A DNA stretch of 64,000 nt from Streptomyces sp. TSRI0107 (GCF_001905845.1 NZ_LIVZ01000007.1:488189-552188), one strand, 5' to 3'. Positions 8,833-17,467 are shown, counted from the first letter of the stretch. Notes: generated by a model from the sequence alone, not told the origin. Numbers and translations are program-made.

Positions 8833-9225
8833 GCGGGGCGGGCGGCCGGTGCGGACGCCCGCGCGGTGCTGCGTGAGCACGGTCGGCCCATCCCGTACTC
8901 CTGCACGGAGCGGGACCAGCCGCTGTCCGTGTACCAGACGGTGTTCGCGCTGCCGTCGGCCGACGGGGAGGGGAGCGAGGAGATGCCGGCGTCGGCGGAG
9001 GCCTGCGAGCCCGCCGTACCCGGAGATGTTCGTGCGTAGGGACGACCGCGGTGCGGGCCAGTGGAGTCGGCGGTGGGCGCCGGCGGGGTCGTACGCGCGC
9101 GTTCGGGGTGGACGGATGCCGTGGTCACTCCGGGGTGCGGGGTGCGGGTGGTGGGCGGGCTGCACGAGCCGGAGGCGTCGCGTCTGCCGATGCCGGAGGA
9201 GGCCTCTCACCGAGCCCTTACATAG
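8833..9225 (+). pseudogene. Decayed QueA-like (SAM:tRNA ribosyltransferase-isomerase) gene fragment
   Basis: Frame 1 from 8851 reads ARAVLREHGRPIPYSCTE, then QPLSVYQTVFALPSADG and GSEEMP up to a stop at 9037. TTAVRA appears in frame 3 at 9042-9059, and frame 1 resumes at 9061 with VESAVGAGGVVRARSGWTD, VVTPGCGVRVV and GGLHEPEAS before a stop at 9223. These pieces match, in order, the middle (Y-Q-T-V-F-A, E-M-P-S-A) and C-terminal (T-T-A-V-R-A-L-E, G-L-H-E-P-E-A-S) parts of QueA-like proteins. The region is much shorter than the family (about 350-400 residues), so large deletions as well as frameshifts have occurred. Confidence 0.72.
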
Positions 9226-9288
9226 GGCATTGCTTCCGCAACGGTCAGTGAGACGGGGTGGGGCGCGGTGTGAGCCCTCGCATAGGGC
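9214..9288. repeat. Pair of GCCCT-N5-AGGGC palindromes exactly 60 bp apart
   Basis: GCCCTtacatAGGGC (9214-9228) and GCCCTcgcatAGGGC (9274-9288) share both arms and the CATAGGGC right half. They lie just after the decayed QueA-like gene and about 260-335 bp before the transglycosylase gene. They could be operator sites or duplicated decay debris. The stretch 9226-9549 contains no gene that I can see. Confidence 0.6.
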
Positions 9289-9444
9289 GCAGGTCACGTA
9301 CGAAGGCCCTTAGGAGATGGACAGCCTCCACATGAGCGGGAAAGACGGTCCAATCTGTCCTGATTTGCCCCTAGGTGATCCACTATCGGACATCGTACGT
9401 CACACCTTTGCCACCGAATTTTGCGGCCGCTAAGAATTGCAGCC

Positions 9445-9521
9445 GTCGCTCAGCGCCGCGGGTTTCCGCCCGCGGCGTTCGTGCGGGACGAACCCGTGTC
9501 CCCCGCCGGACGCAGAGCGAC
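9445..9521 (+). ncRNA. Possible structured 5' leader of the transglycosylase-like gene
   Basis: GTCGCTC (9445-9451) pairs perfectly with GAGCGAC (9515-9521) and encloses a 9-bp hairpin, CGCCGCGGG (9454-9462) with CCCGCGGCG (9469-9477), plus further G/C-rich segments. This is a closed multi-stem layout ending 28 nt before the start codon. Some Streptomyces cell-wall-hydrolase genes have regulatory leaders, including c-di-AMP (ydaO) riboswitches, but the conserved ydaO sequence elements are not evident here. I call it only a candidate structure. Confidence 0.35.
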
Positions 9522-9549
9522 TCCGCGCTATTCGAAGAGGTCCATTCGC

Positions 9550-10308
9550 ATGCTGCAGAACCATCAGAAGCCCAGTCGTAGTCGCTCGCTGACCAAGACG
9601 CACAAGATCGCGCTCGCCGGTGTCGCCGCCCTCGGTACCGCCGCCGTCGCGCTCTCCGCCGCCCCGGCCGGTGCCAAGACCACCACGACCGAGGCCGGTT
9701 CCGCGGCTGCCGTCGCCTACAGCCCCGCGCAGGTCAAGGACGTCAAGACGACCGTCACCGACCAGCTCGCCGCCACCAGCGTGAAGATCGAGGCCATCGA
9801 GGCCAAGCACCAGGCCGTCGTCAAGGCCGCGGCGAAGAAGGCCGAGGCCGCCGCCAAGCAGAAGGCCGAGGCCCTGGCCGCGAAGCAGGCCGCCGCCAAG
9901 AAGGCCGCGCAGGAGCGCGCCGCCAAGGCCGCCGCGAGCCGGTCCGCGCAGCGCGCCGCGGTCAAGCCGGCCGCCGTCCAGGCCTACCCGAACAACCTCG
10001 ACGGCTGGATCCGCGAGTCGCTGGCGATCCTGAAGAAGCACGGCATCCCGGCTTCCTACGACGGCATCCACCGCAACGTCATGCGCGAGTCCTCGGGCAA
10101 CCCGAACGCCATCAACAACTGGGACATCAACGCCATCAACGGCATCCCGTCCAAGGGCCTGCTCCAGGTCATCCCGCCGACCTTCAAGGCCTACCACGTC
10201 CCCGGCACGTCCTGGAACATCTACGACCCGGTCGCCAACATCACCGCCGCCTGCAACTACGCGGCCGACCGGTACGGCTCGATGGACAACGTCAACAGCG
10301 CGTACTGA
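9550..10308 (+). CDS. Secreted lytic-transglycosylase-like (SLT fold) protein
   Basis: A 252-residue protein. The ATG at 9550 has GAAGAGG about 9 nt upstream and begins a signal peptide (basic N-region, hydrophobic residues 21-37, cleavage near APAGA). Residues 60-140 form a long Ala/Lys/Glu coiled-coil-like helix. Residues 147-252 form an SLT/lysozyme-like domain with catalytic Glu180 in NVMRESSGNPNAINNWD, followed by GLLQVIPPTF and the final helix NITAACNYAADRYGS. Predicted role: cleavage of peptidoglycan glycan strands outside the membrane. It ends at a 19-bp-stem terminator. Confidence 0.9.
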   Translation: MLQNHQKPSRSRSLTKTHKIALAGVAALGTAAVALSAAPAGAKTTTTEAGSAAAVAYSPAQVKDVKTTVTDQLAATSVKIEAIEAKHQAVVKAAAKKAEAAAKQKAEALAAKQAAAKKAAQERAAKAAASRSAQRAAVKPAAVQAYPNNLDGWIRESLAILKKHGIPASYDGIHRNVMRESSGNPNAINNWDINAINGIPSKGLLQVIPPTFKAYHVPGTSWNIYDPVANITAACNYAADRYGSMDNVNSAY

Positions 10309-10333
10309 GGCAGGCGCGGACCTCGGTACACAG

Positions 10334-10377
10334 CGCCGAAGGGCGGCACCCCCCTGACGGGGTGCCGCCCTTCGGCG
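10334..10377. terminator. Strong bidirectional terminator, 19-bp perfect stem
   Basis: Positions 10334-10352 and 10359-10377 are perfectly complementary over 19 bp with a 6-nt loop. It lies between convergent genes (stops at 10308 and 10394) and can terminate both. Confidence 0.88.
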
Positions 10378-10393
10378 TCGCGCGGACCGGCGC

Positions 10394-12967
10394 CTACTTG
10401 CGCATGACCTCCGGCTCGTGGCGGCGCAGGAAGCGGGCCACGAAGAAGCCGCAGAGGACGCCCAGGGCGATCAGGGCGGCCATGTCCAGACCCCAGGTGC
10501 CCAGGCTGTGCTCCCACAGCGGGTCGTTGTCGGCGCCCTCCTCGGGCGGGCTGATCTTGTTGAAGTCCAGCGTGGCGCCCGCGGCGGCGACCGCCCAGCG
10601 CGACGGCATCAGGTACGAGAACTGGTTGACGCCGACCGTGCCGTTCAGGGCGAAGAGGCAGCCGGTGAACACGACCTGGATGATCGCGAACATCACCAGC
10701 AGCGGCATCGTCTTCTCGGCGGTCTTCACCAGCGAGGAGATGATCAGGCCGAACATCATCGAGGTGAAGCCCAGCGCCATGATCGGCAGGGACAGCTCGA
10801 CGAGCGTGGCGCCGCCCAGGATCAGGCCCTCCTCGGGGATCTCCCGGCTGGCGAAGCCGATCACGCCGACCAGCAGGCCCTGGAGCACGGTGATCATGCC
10901 GAGCACGAACACCTTGGACATCAGGTACGCCGAACGGGACAGGCCGGTGGCGCGCTCCCGCTCGTAGATGACCCGTTCCTTGATCAGCTCACGCACGGAG
11001 TTCGCCGCGCCGGCGAAGCAGGCGCCGACGGCGAGGATCAGCAGGACGGTGGTCGCCGTGCCGTTCGGGATGATCCGACCGGTCTGCGGGTTCGCCGGGT
11101 TGGGCAGCAGACCGCGGTCCGGGTCGATGAGCAGGCTCACCGCGCCGAGCACGGCCGGCAGGATCACCATCAGGGCGAGGAAGCCCTTGTCGGAGGCGAT
11201 CACCGAGACGTAGCGGCGGACCAGCGTGACCCACTGCGACATCCAGCCCTGCGGCTTCGGCGGCTTCATCGCCTGCATCTGCGGCATCTGTACGGCCTGC
11301 GGGGCGACGGCGTCGATGTCCGCGGCGTACATCTGGTAGTGCTGCGAGCCCTTCCAGCGGCCCGCCCAGTCGTAGTCGCGGTAGTTCTCGAAGGCGGAGA
11401 ACACATCGGCCCAGGTTTCGTAGCCGAAGAAGTTCAGCGCCTCCTCGGGCGGGCCGAAGTAGGCGACGGAACCGCCCGGCGCCATCACCAGCAGCTTGTC
11501 GCACAGCGCCAGCTCGGCCACCGAGTGGGTGACGACGAGAACCGTGCGGCCGTCGTCGGCGAGGCCGCGCAGCAGCTGCATGACATCGCGGTCCATGCCC
11601 GGGTCGAGGCCGGAGGTCGGCTCGTCCAGGAAGATCAGCGACGGCTTGGTCAGCAGCTCCAGGGCGACGGAGACGCGCTTGCGCTGGCCGCCGGAGAGCG
11701 AGGTGACCTTCTTGTCCTTGTGGATGTCGAGCTTCAGCTCGCGCAGCACCTCGTCGATGCGGGCCTCGCGCTCGGACGCCGTGGTGTCGGCGGGGAAGCG
11801 GAGCTTGGCCGCGTACTTGAGGGCCTTCTTGACGGTCAGCTCCTTGTGCAGGATGTCGTCCTGCGGGACCAGACCGATGCGCTGGCGCAGCTCGGCGAAC
11901 TGCTTGTAGAGGTTCCGGTTGTCGTACAGCACCTCGCCCTGGTTGGCGGGCCGGTAGCCGGTCAGCGCCTTGAGCAGGGTGGACTTGCCGGAGCCGGACG
12001 GGCCGATGACCGCGATCAGCGACTTCTCCGGGACGCCGAACGAGACGTCCTTGAGGATCTGCTTGCCGCCGTCGACCGTGACCGTCAGATGGCGGGCGGA
12101 GAAGGACACCTCGCCGGTGTCGACGAACTCCTCCAGCCGGTCGCCGACGATCCGGAACGTCGAGTGGCCGACGCCGACGATGTCGGCCGGGCCGAGCAGC
12201 GCCGCGCCGCCCTTGGCGATCGGCTGGCCGTTGACGTACGTGCCGTTGTGCGAGCCGAGGTCGCGGATCTCCATGCGGCCGTCGGGCGTGGCGTGGAACT
12301 CCGCGTGGTGGCGGGAGACCTGGAGGTCGGAGACGACCAGGTCGTTCTCCAGGGCACGTCCGATGCGCATGACGCGGCCGAGCGCGAACTGGTGGAACGT
12401 GGTGGGGCTGCGGTCGCCGTGGACCGGCGGCGCCCCCGCGGCACCGCCGGGCACCTTCTGCACGTAGTTCTCCGCCGGGGCCTGCTGCTGCGGGATGTGC
12501 GCGCCCGCCTGCGGCTGCTGCGGCTGCTGCCAGCCGGCCTGCGGGGCCTGCTGGTGGGGGATCTGCTGCTGCGGCGCCGGCGCCTGCTGGGCCCAGCCCG
12601 CGCCCGCGCCCTGCGCCGCGTACGGCTGCTGCTGCGGCTGGGCCTGCGGCGTCACGGCGGCCGCGGCGCCGGAGAGCGTCACGAGCGGACCGTCGGTGCC
12701 GTTGCCCAGGTGCACCACCGAGCCGGCACCGATCTCCATCTGCTGGATCCGCTGGCCGTGCACGAACGTGCCGTTGGTGCTGCCATGGTCCTCGATGACC
12801 CAACTGCGGCCGTTGAAGCTGACCGTGGCGTGCCGCCAGGAGACCCTGGCGTCGTCGAACACGACGTCACCCTGAGGGTCACGTCCGAGTGTGTAGGCCC
12901 TGGACGAATCGAGCGTCCAGGTCCGTCCATTTGATTCCAGTACGAGTTCCGGCACTCCATGCCCCAC
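10394..12967 (-). CDS. FHA-FHA-ABC ATPase-permease fusion (Rv1747-like exporter)
   Basis: An 857-residue protein. FHA domain 1 lies at about residues 25-95 (YTLGRDPQGDVVFDD..SWRH, DHGSTNGTFVHG). A Gln/Pro-rich linker (about 110-180) follows, then FHA domain 2 at about 200-280 (MRIGRALENDLVV..SRHH, DLGSHNGTYVNG). The ABC ATPase has Walker A GPSGSGKSTLLKALTG, signature LSGGQRKR and Walker B LIFLDEPTSGLD. A C-terminal six-helix ABC-2 permease spans about 600-857. FHA domains bind phosphothreonine, so transport is probably controlled by Ser/Thr kinases, as shown for mycobacterial Rv1747. The exported substrate is unknown. Confidence 0.95.
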   Translation of the reverse strand: MGHGVPELVLESNGRTWTLDSSRAYTLGRDPQGDVVFDDARVSWRHATVSFNGRSWVIEDHGSTNGTFVHGQRIQQMEIGAGSVVHLGNGTDGPLVTLSGAAAAVTPQAQPQQQPYAAQGAGAGWAQQAPAPQQQIPHQQAPQAGWQQPQQPQAGAHIPQQQAPAENYVQKVPGGAAGAPPVHGDRSPTTFHQFALGRVMRIGRALENDLVVSDLQVSRHHAEFHATPDGRMEIRDLGSHNGTYVNGQPIAKGGAALLGPADIVGVGHSTFRIVGDRLEEFVDTGEVSFSARHLTVTVDGGKQILKDVSFGVPEKSLIAVIGPSGSGKSTLLKALTGYRPANQGEVLYDNRNLYKQFAELRQRIGLVPQDDILHKELTVKKALKYAAKLRFPADTTASEREARIDEVLRELKLDIHKDKKVTSLSGGQRKRVSVALELLTKPSLIFLDEPTSGLDPGMDRDVMQLLRGLADDGRTVLVVTHSVAELALCDKLLVMAPGGSVAYFGPPEEALNFFGYETWADVFSAFENYRDYDWAGRWKGSQHYQMYAADIDAVAPQAVQMPQMQAMKPPKPQGWMSQWVTLVRRYVSVIASDKGFLALMVILPAVLGAVSLLIDPDRGLLPNPANPQTGRIIPNGTATTVLLILAVGACFAGAANSVRELIKERVIYERERATGLSRSAYLMSKVFVLGMITVLQGLLVGVIGFASREIPEEGLILGGATLVELSLPIMALGFTSMMFGLIISSLVKTAEKTMPLLVMFAIIQVVFTGCLFALNGTVGVNQFSYLMPSRWAVAAAGATLDFNKISPPEEGADNDPLWEHSLGTWGLDMAALIALGVLCGFFVARFLRRHEPEVMRK

Positions 12968-13198
12968 TGAGTTGTCCCCCGAGTTACCCCCGTCGCAGGG
13001 AGTCTAGGGATGTCGAACATCGGGGGGAACTATTTCAGGAGCGGCCCCCTGACCGAAAGTCGGGCCTTGTGAAGACCGCGTACGGGCGCATCGAAGCGTT
13101 GTCGTTGACGGGGGTTGAAACTCGCCCGGAGAGTGGTAATCCCCCGCGAGGGGGACAAGCGCGGCGCTCCTGCCGCGCCGCGGATCGGGGGGTCTGCC

Positions 13199-15490
13199 AT
13201 GAGCGACGAGACCGCGCGGTACGGCACGAAGGTGCCCTGGGTCGATGTGCTGCTGTCCGCGATCGCCGCCGTGAGCTGGGCGTTGATCGGGATGGCCGGG
13301 ACGGCGGCGCTCGGGCTGCGGCTCCTGGAGGCCGACGCGGCCGGTTCGTTGGGGCCGATGACCGCGGCGGTTGTGGCGCTCGGGACGGGTGGTTCCGTCA
13401 CCCCGTCCGGGGATGTGTCCGTGTTCGGCCTGGAGGGCGCCGAGGCCACGACCGCCATCGAGATCACGCCATTGGGAGTGAGCCTGGTCGGCGCACTGCT
13501 GCTGTCGTGGTTCTTCCTACGGTCCTTGCGCGCGGCCGGAGTTGTCGTCTCCCCCGCCGAACTCCTCGCCCGCGCGGGGGCGGTGGTCGCGCTGTTCGTC
13601 GCCACGCTGGGCGGGCTGGCCTGGGCGGGGCACGACGTCATCACCCTCGACGGTGGCGCACTCGGCCTCGACGACGTGCCCGGGGCGGGATCCGGTGCCG
13701 GTTCCGGTTCCGGGGGCATCGAGATCCCGGGGCTCGGGGACGTCGGGGATCTCGGGGACATCGGCGGGCTGCTGCCCGACCGGCTCGGCGACCTCGTCGA
13801 CGCGGAGGCGGCGGTCGGGTTCACCGTCGACACCGCGCCGACGCTGCTGGGCGGGGCGGCCTGGGTGACCGGGGTGCTGGTGGTCGCGCTGCTCGCGTCG
13901 CGCCGCACGCCGCTGCCGCGCGGCTGGGACGTGGTGCACCGCGTGGTACGGCCGACCGTGTCGGCGCTCGTCACAGTGCTGCTGGTCGCCGTCGCGGCGG
14001 GGTGCGCGGCGGCGGCGTACGCGGCGATCGGCGACGACCACCCGAAGCGGATCGCGGGAGCGGCGCTGCTCGGCGCGCCGAACGGGGTGTGGCTGGGGAC
14101 CTCGATCGGCCTCGTCGTCCCCTGGCACGGCGAGGCCTCCGGCGCCCTCACCCGCTTCCTGCCCGACCCGCTCGACGACCTCCTCGCCGACTCCGGCCAG
14201 CGGGTCACCCTGGGGCGGCTGGCGGAGCTGGACGGACGGGTGTGGCTGCTGGGGGTGGCGGCGGTGCTGGCGATGCTGGCGGCGGGGGTGCTGCAGGCGG
14301 TGCGGACGCCGGTGGAGGTGGGTGCGGCGGGCTCGGCCGGGACTGTACGTGGCCGGGGCGCCGTCGGCTTCGCGGGGTGCTGCGCGCTGCGGCTGGGGCC
14401 GGCCACCGCGCTCGCGCTGCCGCTGCTCGGACTGCTGACCGAGGTGTCCCTGGACGCCTCGTTCTCGATCCTGGGGGTCGACGCGTTCGGGGCCGGGGTG
14501 GACCTGAGCCCACACCTCGGCACGGCACTGCTGCTCGGCGCGGTGTGGGGCGCGGCCGCGGGAGCCGGCGGGGCGCTGCTGGCGTTGGCCGCCGGGGCCG
14601 CCGGGCGGCGGGCGGCACCGTTGGCACGGGGTGCCGTGCGGCGGGGTCTCGCGGACCAGGCCCAGGGCCCGGGGCCGTATCTCCCGGGCACTCCGTACCG
14701 CCCACCGAACCCGGCCACCAATCCGTACCTGCGCCTACCGGAGGGCTTGCACCGCGACCGGGACCGGGACACGGAGGTGCTGCGGCCGGGTGAACGGGGG
14801 GCTTGGGGAGGGACGGCTGGGGGGCCGGCGCAGGGGGCCGCTTCTCGGGGAGGGGCGGTTGGGGAGGTGCCGCCGCGGGGGTGGGGTGACAGCAGCGGAG
14901 GCGCGGCCGAGGGGCCGCCGCGAGGGACGGGGTCTCGGGGAGGGGCGGCTGGGGAGGTGCCGCCGCGCGGCTGGGAACCCAGCGCAGGGGCATCCGGGCA
15001 GACACCGCCCGGAGGGCGCTCTCCCGAAGGGGCAGCCGAGGATGCGCCATGGCACGGACGGGAGGGCAACGGAAGTCCGACCGGAGAACCACCGCGCGGA
15101 TGGGGCCGCAGCGGAGGGGCGGCCGGTGAACCGCCGGAAGAGCCACGCTCACGCGTGGAGGCGTCAGAGGATGCGTCGCCGCGCGGGTGGGGCTCTCGGC
15201 CCGGGGCGTCAGGGGTGCCGGCGGCCGGGCAGAGCCCCCATGAAGGGGCGCCCGGCGCACCGGGGGTCGGGCGCGGTGTCGGAGATGGGGCTGCTGAGCA
15301 GTCGTTCTCCGGGGAATCCGGGGAGGGGGCGGACCGGGGGATCTGGGATGACGGGCTGTACGGGGCGCCGACCGTTGTGCGTCCCGTGGAGCCGCCTCCG
15401 CGTTCCCCCCGGCGGGCGCCGACGTCGCCCGAGGAGGGGCCGCCGCCGCCCCCGCCCCCCGCGCCACCCCCGCCGGGCAGGCCCGAGTAG
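13199..15490 (+). CDS. Streptophobe-family multi-spanning membrane protein
   Basis: A 763-residue protein. The ATG at 13199 opens MSDETARYGTKVPWVDVLLS. The N-terminal ~490 residues hold about ten hydrophobic segments (for example AIAAVSWALIGMAGTAALGL, LGVSLVGALLLSWFFL, TVLLVAVAAGCAAAAYAAIG), which matches the Streptomyces 'streptophobe' family. The function is unknown. The C-terminal ~270 residues are low-complexity Gly/Pro/Arg/Glu with imperfect repeats of the type RGGAVGEVPPRGW, ending in a Pro-rich tail, and are likely cytoplasmic and disordered. It is divergent from the FHA-ABC gene. Confidence 0.82.
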   Translation: MSDETARYGTKVPWVDVLLSAIAAVSWALIGMAGTAALGLRLLEADAAGSLGPMTAAVVALGTGGSVTPSGDVSVFGLEGAEATTAIEITPLGVSLVGALLLSWFFLRSLRAAGVVVSPAELLARAGAVVALFVATLGGLAWAGHDVITLDGGALGLDDVPGAGSGAGSGSGGIEIPGLGDVGDLGDIGGLLPDRLGDLVDAEAAVGFTVDTAPTLLGGAAWVTGVLVVALLASRRTPLPRGWDVVHRVVRPTVSALVTVLLVAVAAGCAAAAYAAIGDDHPKRIAGAALLGAPNGVWLGTSIGLVVPWHGEASGALTRFLPDPLDDLLADSGQRVTLGRLAELDGRVWLLGVAAVLAMLAAGVLQAVRTPVEVGAAGSAGTVRGRGAVGFAGCCALRLGPATALALPLLGLLTEVSLDASFSILGVDAFGAGVDLSPHLGTALLLGAVWGAAAGAGGALLALAAGAAGRRAAPLARGAVRRGLADQAQGPGPYLPGTPYRPPNPATNPYLRLPEGLHRDRDRDTEVLRPGERGAWGGTAGGPAQGAASRGGAVGEVPPRGWGDSSGGAAEGPPRGTGSRGGAAGEVPPRGWEPSAGASGQTPPGGRSPEGAAEDAPWHGREGNGSPTGEPPRGWGRSGGAAGEPPEEPRSRVEASEDASPRGWGSRPGASGVPAAGQSPHEGAPGAPGVGRGVGDGAAEQSFSGESGEGADRGIWDDGLYGAPTVVRPVEPPPRSPRRAPTSPEEGPPPPPPPAPPPPGRPE

Positions 15491-15628
15491 GGTGCCGGGC
15501 GGGGCAGGAGTTTGGCGTCGTGGCCGGTGTGTCACACGGACGTCATCCGGGCGTCGACCAGTGTTCCGTGTCCGCTAGGCGGACCTCGGGGGCGGGCGGC
15601 ACTGGGTGCCGGTTACCGTGGGAGCACC

Positions 15629-16837
15629 ATGAGCGCTTTGCAGACCTCTGACGTCCCCACTCTCCTGGTCAAGATCTTCGGCAAGGACAGGCCGGGGATC
15701 ACGGCCGGGCTCTTCGACACCCTCGCCGCCTACTCGGTCGACGTGGTCGACATCGAGCAGGTCGTCACCCGTGGCCGGATCGTGCTGTGCGCGCTCGTGA
15801 CCGAGCCGCCCCACGGGCTGGAGGGCGACCTCCGGGCCACCGTCCACAGCTGGGCCGAGTCGATGAAGATGCAGGCCGAGATCATCTCCGGCCTCGGCGA
15901 CAACCGCCCCCGCGGCCTCGGCCGCTCCCTGGTGACCGTGCTCGGTCACCCCCTCACCGCCGAGGCCACCGCCGCGATCGCCGCCAAGATCACCAAGGCC
16001 GGCGGCAACATCGACCGTATCTTCCGGCTCGCCAAGTACCCCGTGACCGCCGTGGAGTTCGCGGTGTCCGGCGTGGAGACCGAACCGCTGCGCACCACCC
16101 TGGTCACCGACGCGGCGGCGCTCGGCGTCGACGTGGCGGTCGTCGCGGCGGGACTGCACCGGCGCGCCCAGCGCCTGGTCGTCATGGACGTGGACTCCAC
16201 CCTGATCCAGGACGAGGTGATCGAGCTCTTCGCCGCGCACGCCGGCTGCGAGGACCAGGTCGCCGAGGTGACGGCCGCCGCGATGCGCGGCGAGCTGGAC
16301 TTCGAGCAGTCGCTGCACGCGCGGGTGGCGCTGCTGAAGGGCCTGGACGCCTCGGTGGTGGACAAGGTGCGCAGCGAGGTCCGGCTGACGCCGGGCGCCC
16401 GTACGCTGATCCGCACGCTGAAGCGGCTCGGCTACCAAGTCGGTGTGGTCTCCGGCGGGTTCACCCAGGTCACGGACGATCTGAAGGAACGCCTGGGGCT
16501 GGACTTCGCCCAGGCCAACACCCTGGAGATCGTCGACGGCAAGCTGACCGGCCGGGTCACCGGGGAGATCGTGGACCGCGCGGGCAAGGCGCGGCTGCTG
16601 CGCCGGTTCGCCGCGGAGGCGGGCGTACCGCTGTCGCAGACCGTGGCGATCGGCGACGGCGCCAACGACCTGGACATGCTGAACGCGGCCGGGCTCGGGG
16701 TCGCCTTCAACGCGAAGCCGGTGGTGCGGGAGGCCGCGCACACGGCGGTGAACGTGCCGTTCCTGGACACCGTGCTCTACCTGCTCGGTGTCACCCGGGA
16801 AGAGGTCGAGGCGGCGGACGCGCACGAGGAGAGCTGA
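15629..16837 (+). CDS. serB: Phosphoserine phosphatase
   Basis: A 402-residue protein. The ATG at 15629 was chosen because the N-terminal ACT domain starts there (TLLVKIFGKDRPGITAGLFD). A second ACT-like segment covers about 97-165. The HAD phosphatase domain covers about 182-385, with nucleophile Asp187 in DVDSTLIQDE, the VVSGGFTQV motif and GDGANDLDML. SerB hydrolyses O-phosphoserine to serine, the last step of serine synthesis; ACT domains usually bind amino acids. It is followed by two hairpins. Confidence 0.95.
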   Translation: MSALQTSDVPTLLVKIFGKDRPGITAGLFDTLAAYSVDVVDIEQVVTRGRIVLCALVTEPPHGLEGDLRATVHSWAESMKMQAEIISGLGDNRPRGLGRSLVTVLGHPLTAEATAAIAAKITKAGGNIDRIFRLAKYPVTAVEFAVSGVETEPLRTTLVTDAAALGVDVAVVAAGLHRRAQRLVVMDVDSTLIQDEVIELFAAHAGCEDQVAEVTAAAMRGELDFEQSLHARVALLKGLDASVVDKVRSEVRLTPGARTLIRTLKRLGYQVGVVSGGFTQVTDDLKERLGLDFAQANTLEIVDGKLTGRVTGEIVDRAGKARLLRRFAAEAGVPLSQTVAIGDGANDLDMLNAAGLGVAFNAKPVVREAAHTAVNVPFLDTVLYLLGVTREEVEAADAHEES

Positions 16838-16843
16838 TCCGGC

Positions 16844-16930
16844 CGGGCGGCTCCGGGGAGCCGGTGCCGCCCGTCGTGGTGTGACGTCGTCGTGTGACGG
16901 GACCGGTACCGCCGTGGTGCCGGCCCCGTC
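16844..16930. terminator. Two terminator hairpins between serB and sixA
   Basis: Hairpin 1 pairs CGGGCGGC (16844-16851) with GCCGCCCG (16866-16873). Hairpin 2 pairs a 15-nt arm at 16896-16910 with 16916-16930 with two imperfect positions. Both lie between convergent stops. Confidence 0.65.
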
Positions 16931-16948
16931 AGCTGTACCGGGGTCGGC

Positions 16949-17467
16949 TCACTCGCTCGGGGCCCAGTAGTCGACCAGAGTGCCCACGCCCGGTTCGAGG
17001 GTCTTCCAGGAGCCGGTGAAGGACAGCACCGCGAAGGCGGCGGCCGGGAAGCCGCGGCGGGCCATCCGCCGGCGGGCCTCGTCGTCGGCCGAGCCTGCCA
17101 GCACCTCGGCGAGGCCGTGCACGCCGGGGTTGTGGCCGATCAGGAGGAGGTTCTGGGCGTCGTCGGGGGTTTCGTTGAGCACGGCGATCAGCTCGCCGGG
17201 CGAGGCCTCGTAGATCCGCTCCTCGTAGACCGTCTTCGGCCGGTGCGAGAACTCGTGGACGGCGAGCTTCCAGGTCTCGCGGGTCCGGGTCGCCGTGGAG
17301 CAGAGGGCCAGGTCGAAGGGGATGCCGGTGTCGGCCAGCCTGCGTCCGGCTTCGGCGGCGTCCATGCGGCCCCGGTCGGCGAGCGGCCGCTCGTGGTCGT
17401 TGACCTGGGGCCAGTCGGCCTTCGCATGCCGGAAGAGGACGATCCTGCGGGGTTCTGCGACGCTCAT
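16949..17467 (-). CDS. SixA-type phosphohistidine phosphatase (histidine phosphatase superfamily)
   Basis: A 172-residue protein, MSVAEPRRIVLFRHAKADWP. The RHAKA motif (R13, H14) carries the catalytic histidine. RPLADRGRMDAAEAGRRL follows, then LALCSTATRTRET and a second catalytic region, LLLIGHNPGVHGLAE. This is the short SixA branch of the phosphoglycerate-mutase-like superfamily, which removes phosphate from protein histidines. The start at 17467 is supported by the motif distance and by GGGAG just upstream. The true substrate in Streptomyces is not known. Confidence 0.92.
   Translation of the reverse strand: MSVAEPRRIVLFRHAKADWPQVNDHERPLADRGRMDAAEAGRRLADTGIPFDLALCSTATRTRETWKLAVHEFSHRPKTVYEERIYEASPGELIAVLNETPDDAQNLLLIGHNPGVHGLAEVLAGSADDEARRRMARRGFPAAAFAVLSFTGSWKTLEPGVGTLVDYWAPSE

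Noticed and set aside
8214..9297. Long minus-strand frames across the decayed gene region
   Set aside because: They are Pro/Arg/Ala-rich with no motif, and the plus strand holds SDR and QueA-like blocks that explain the region.
9445..9521. c-di-AMP (ydaO) riboswitch
   Set aside because: The conserved ydaO core segments were not found by eye and the leader is shorter than that class; kept only as a possible structured leader.
10418..12934. 838-residue open frame antisense to the FHA-ABC gene
   Set aside because: Composition is Arg/Gly/His/Asp-rich shadow sequence with no motifs; the minus-strand protein has complete FHA and ABC motifs.
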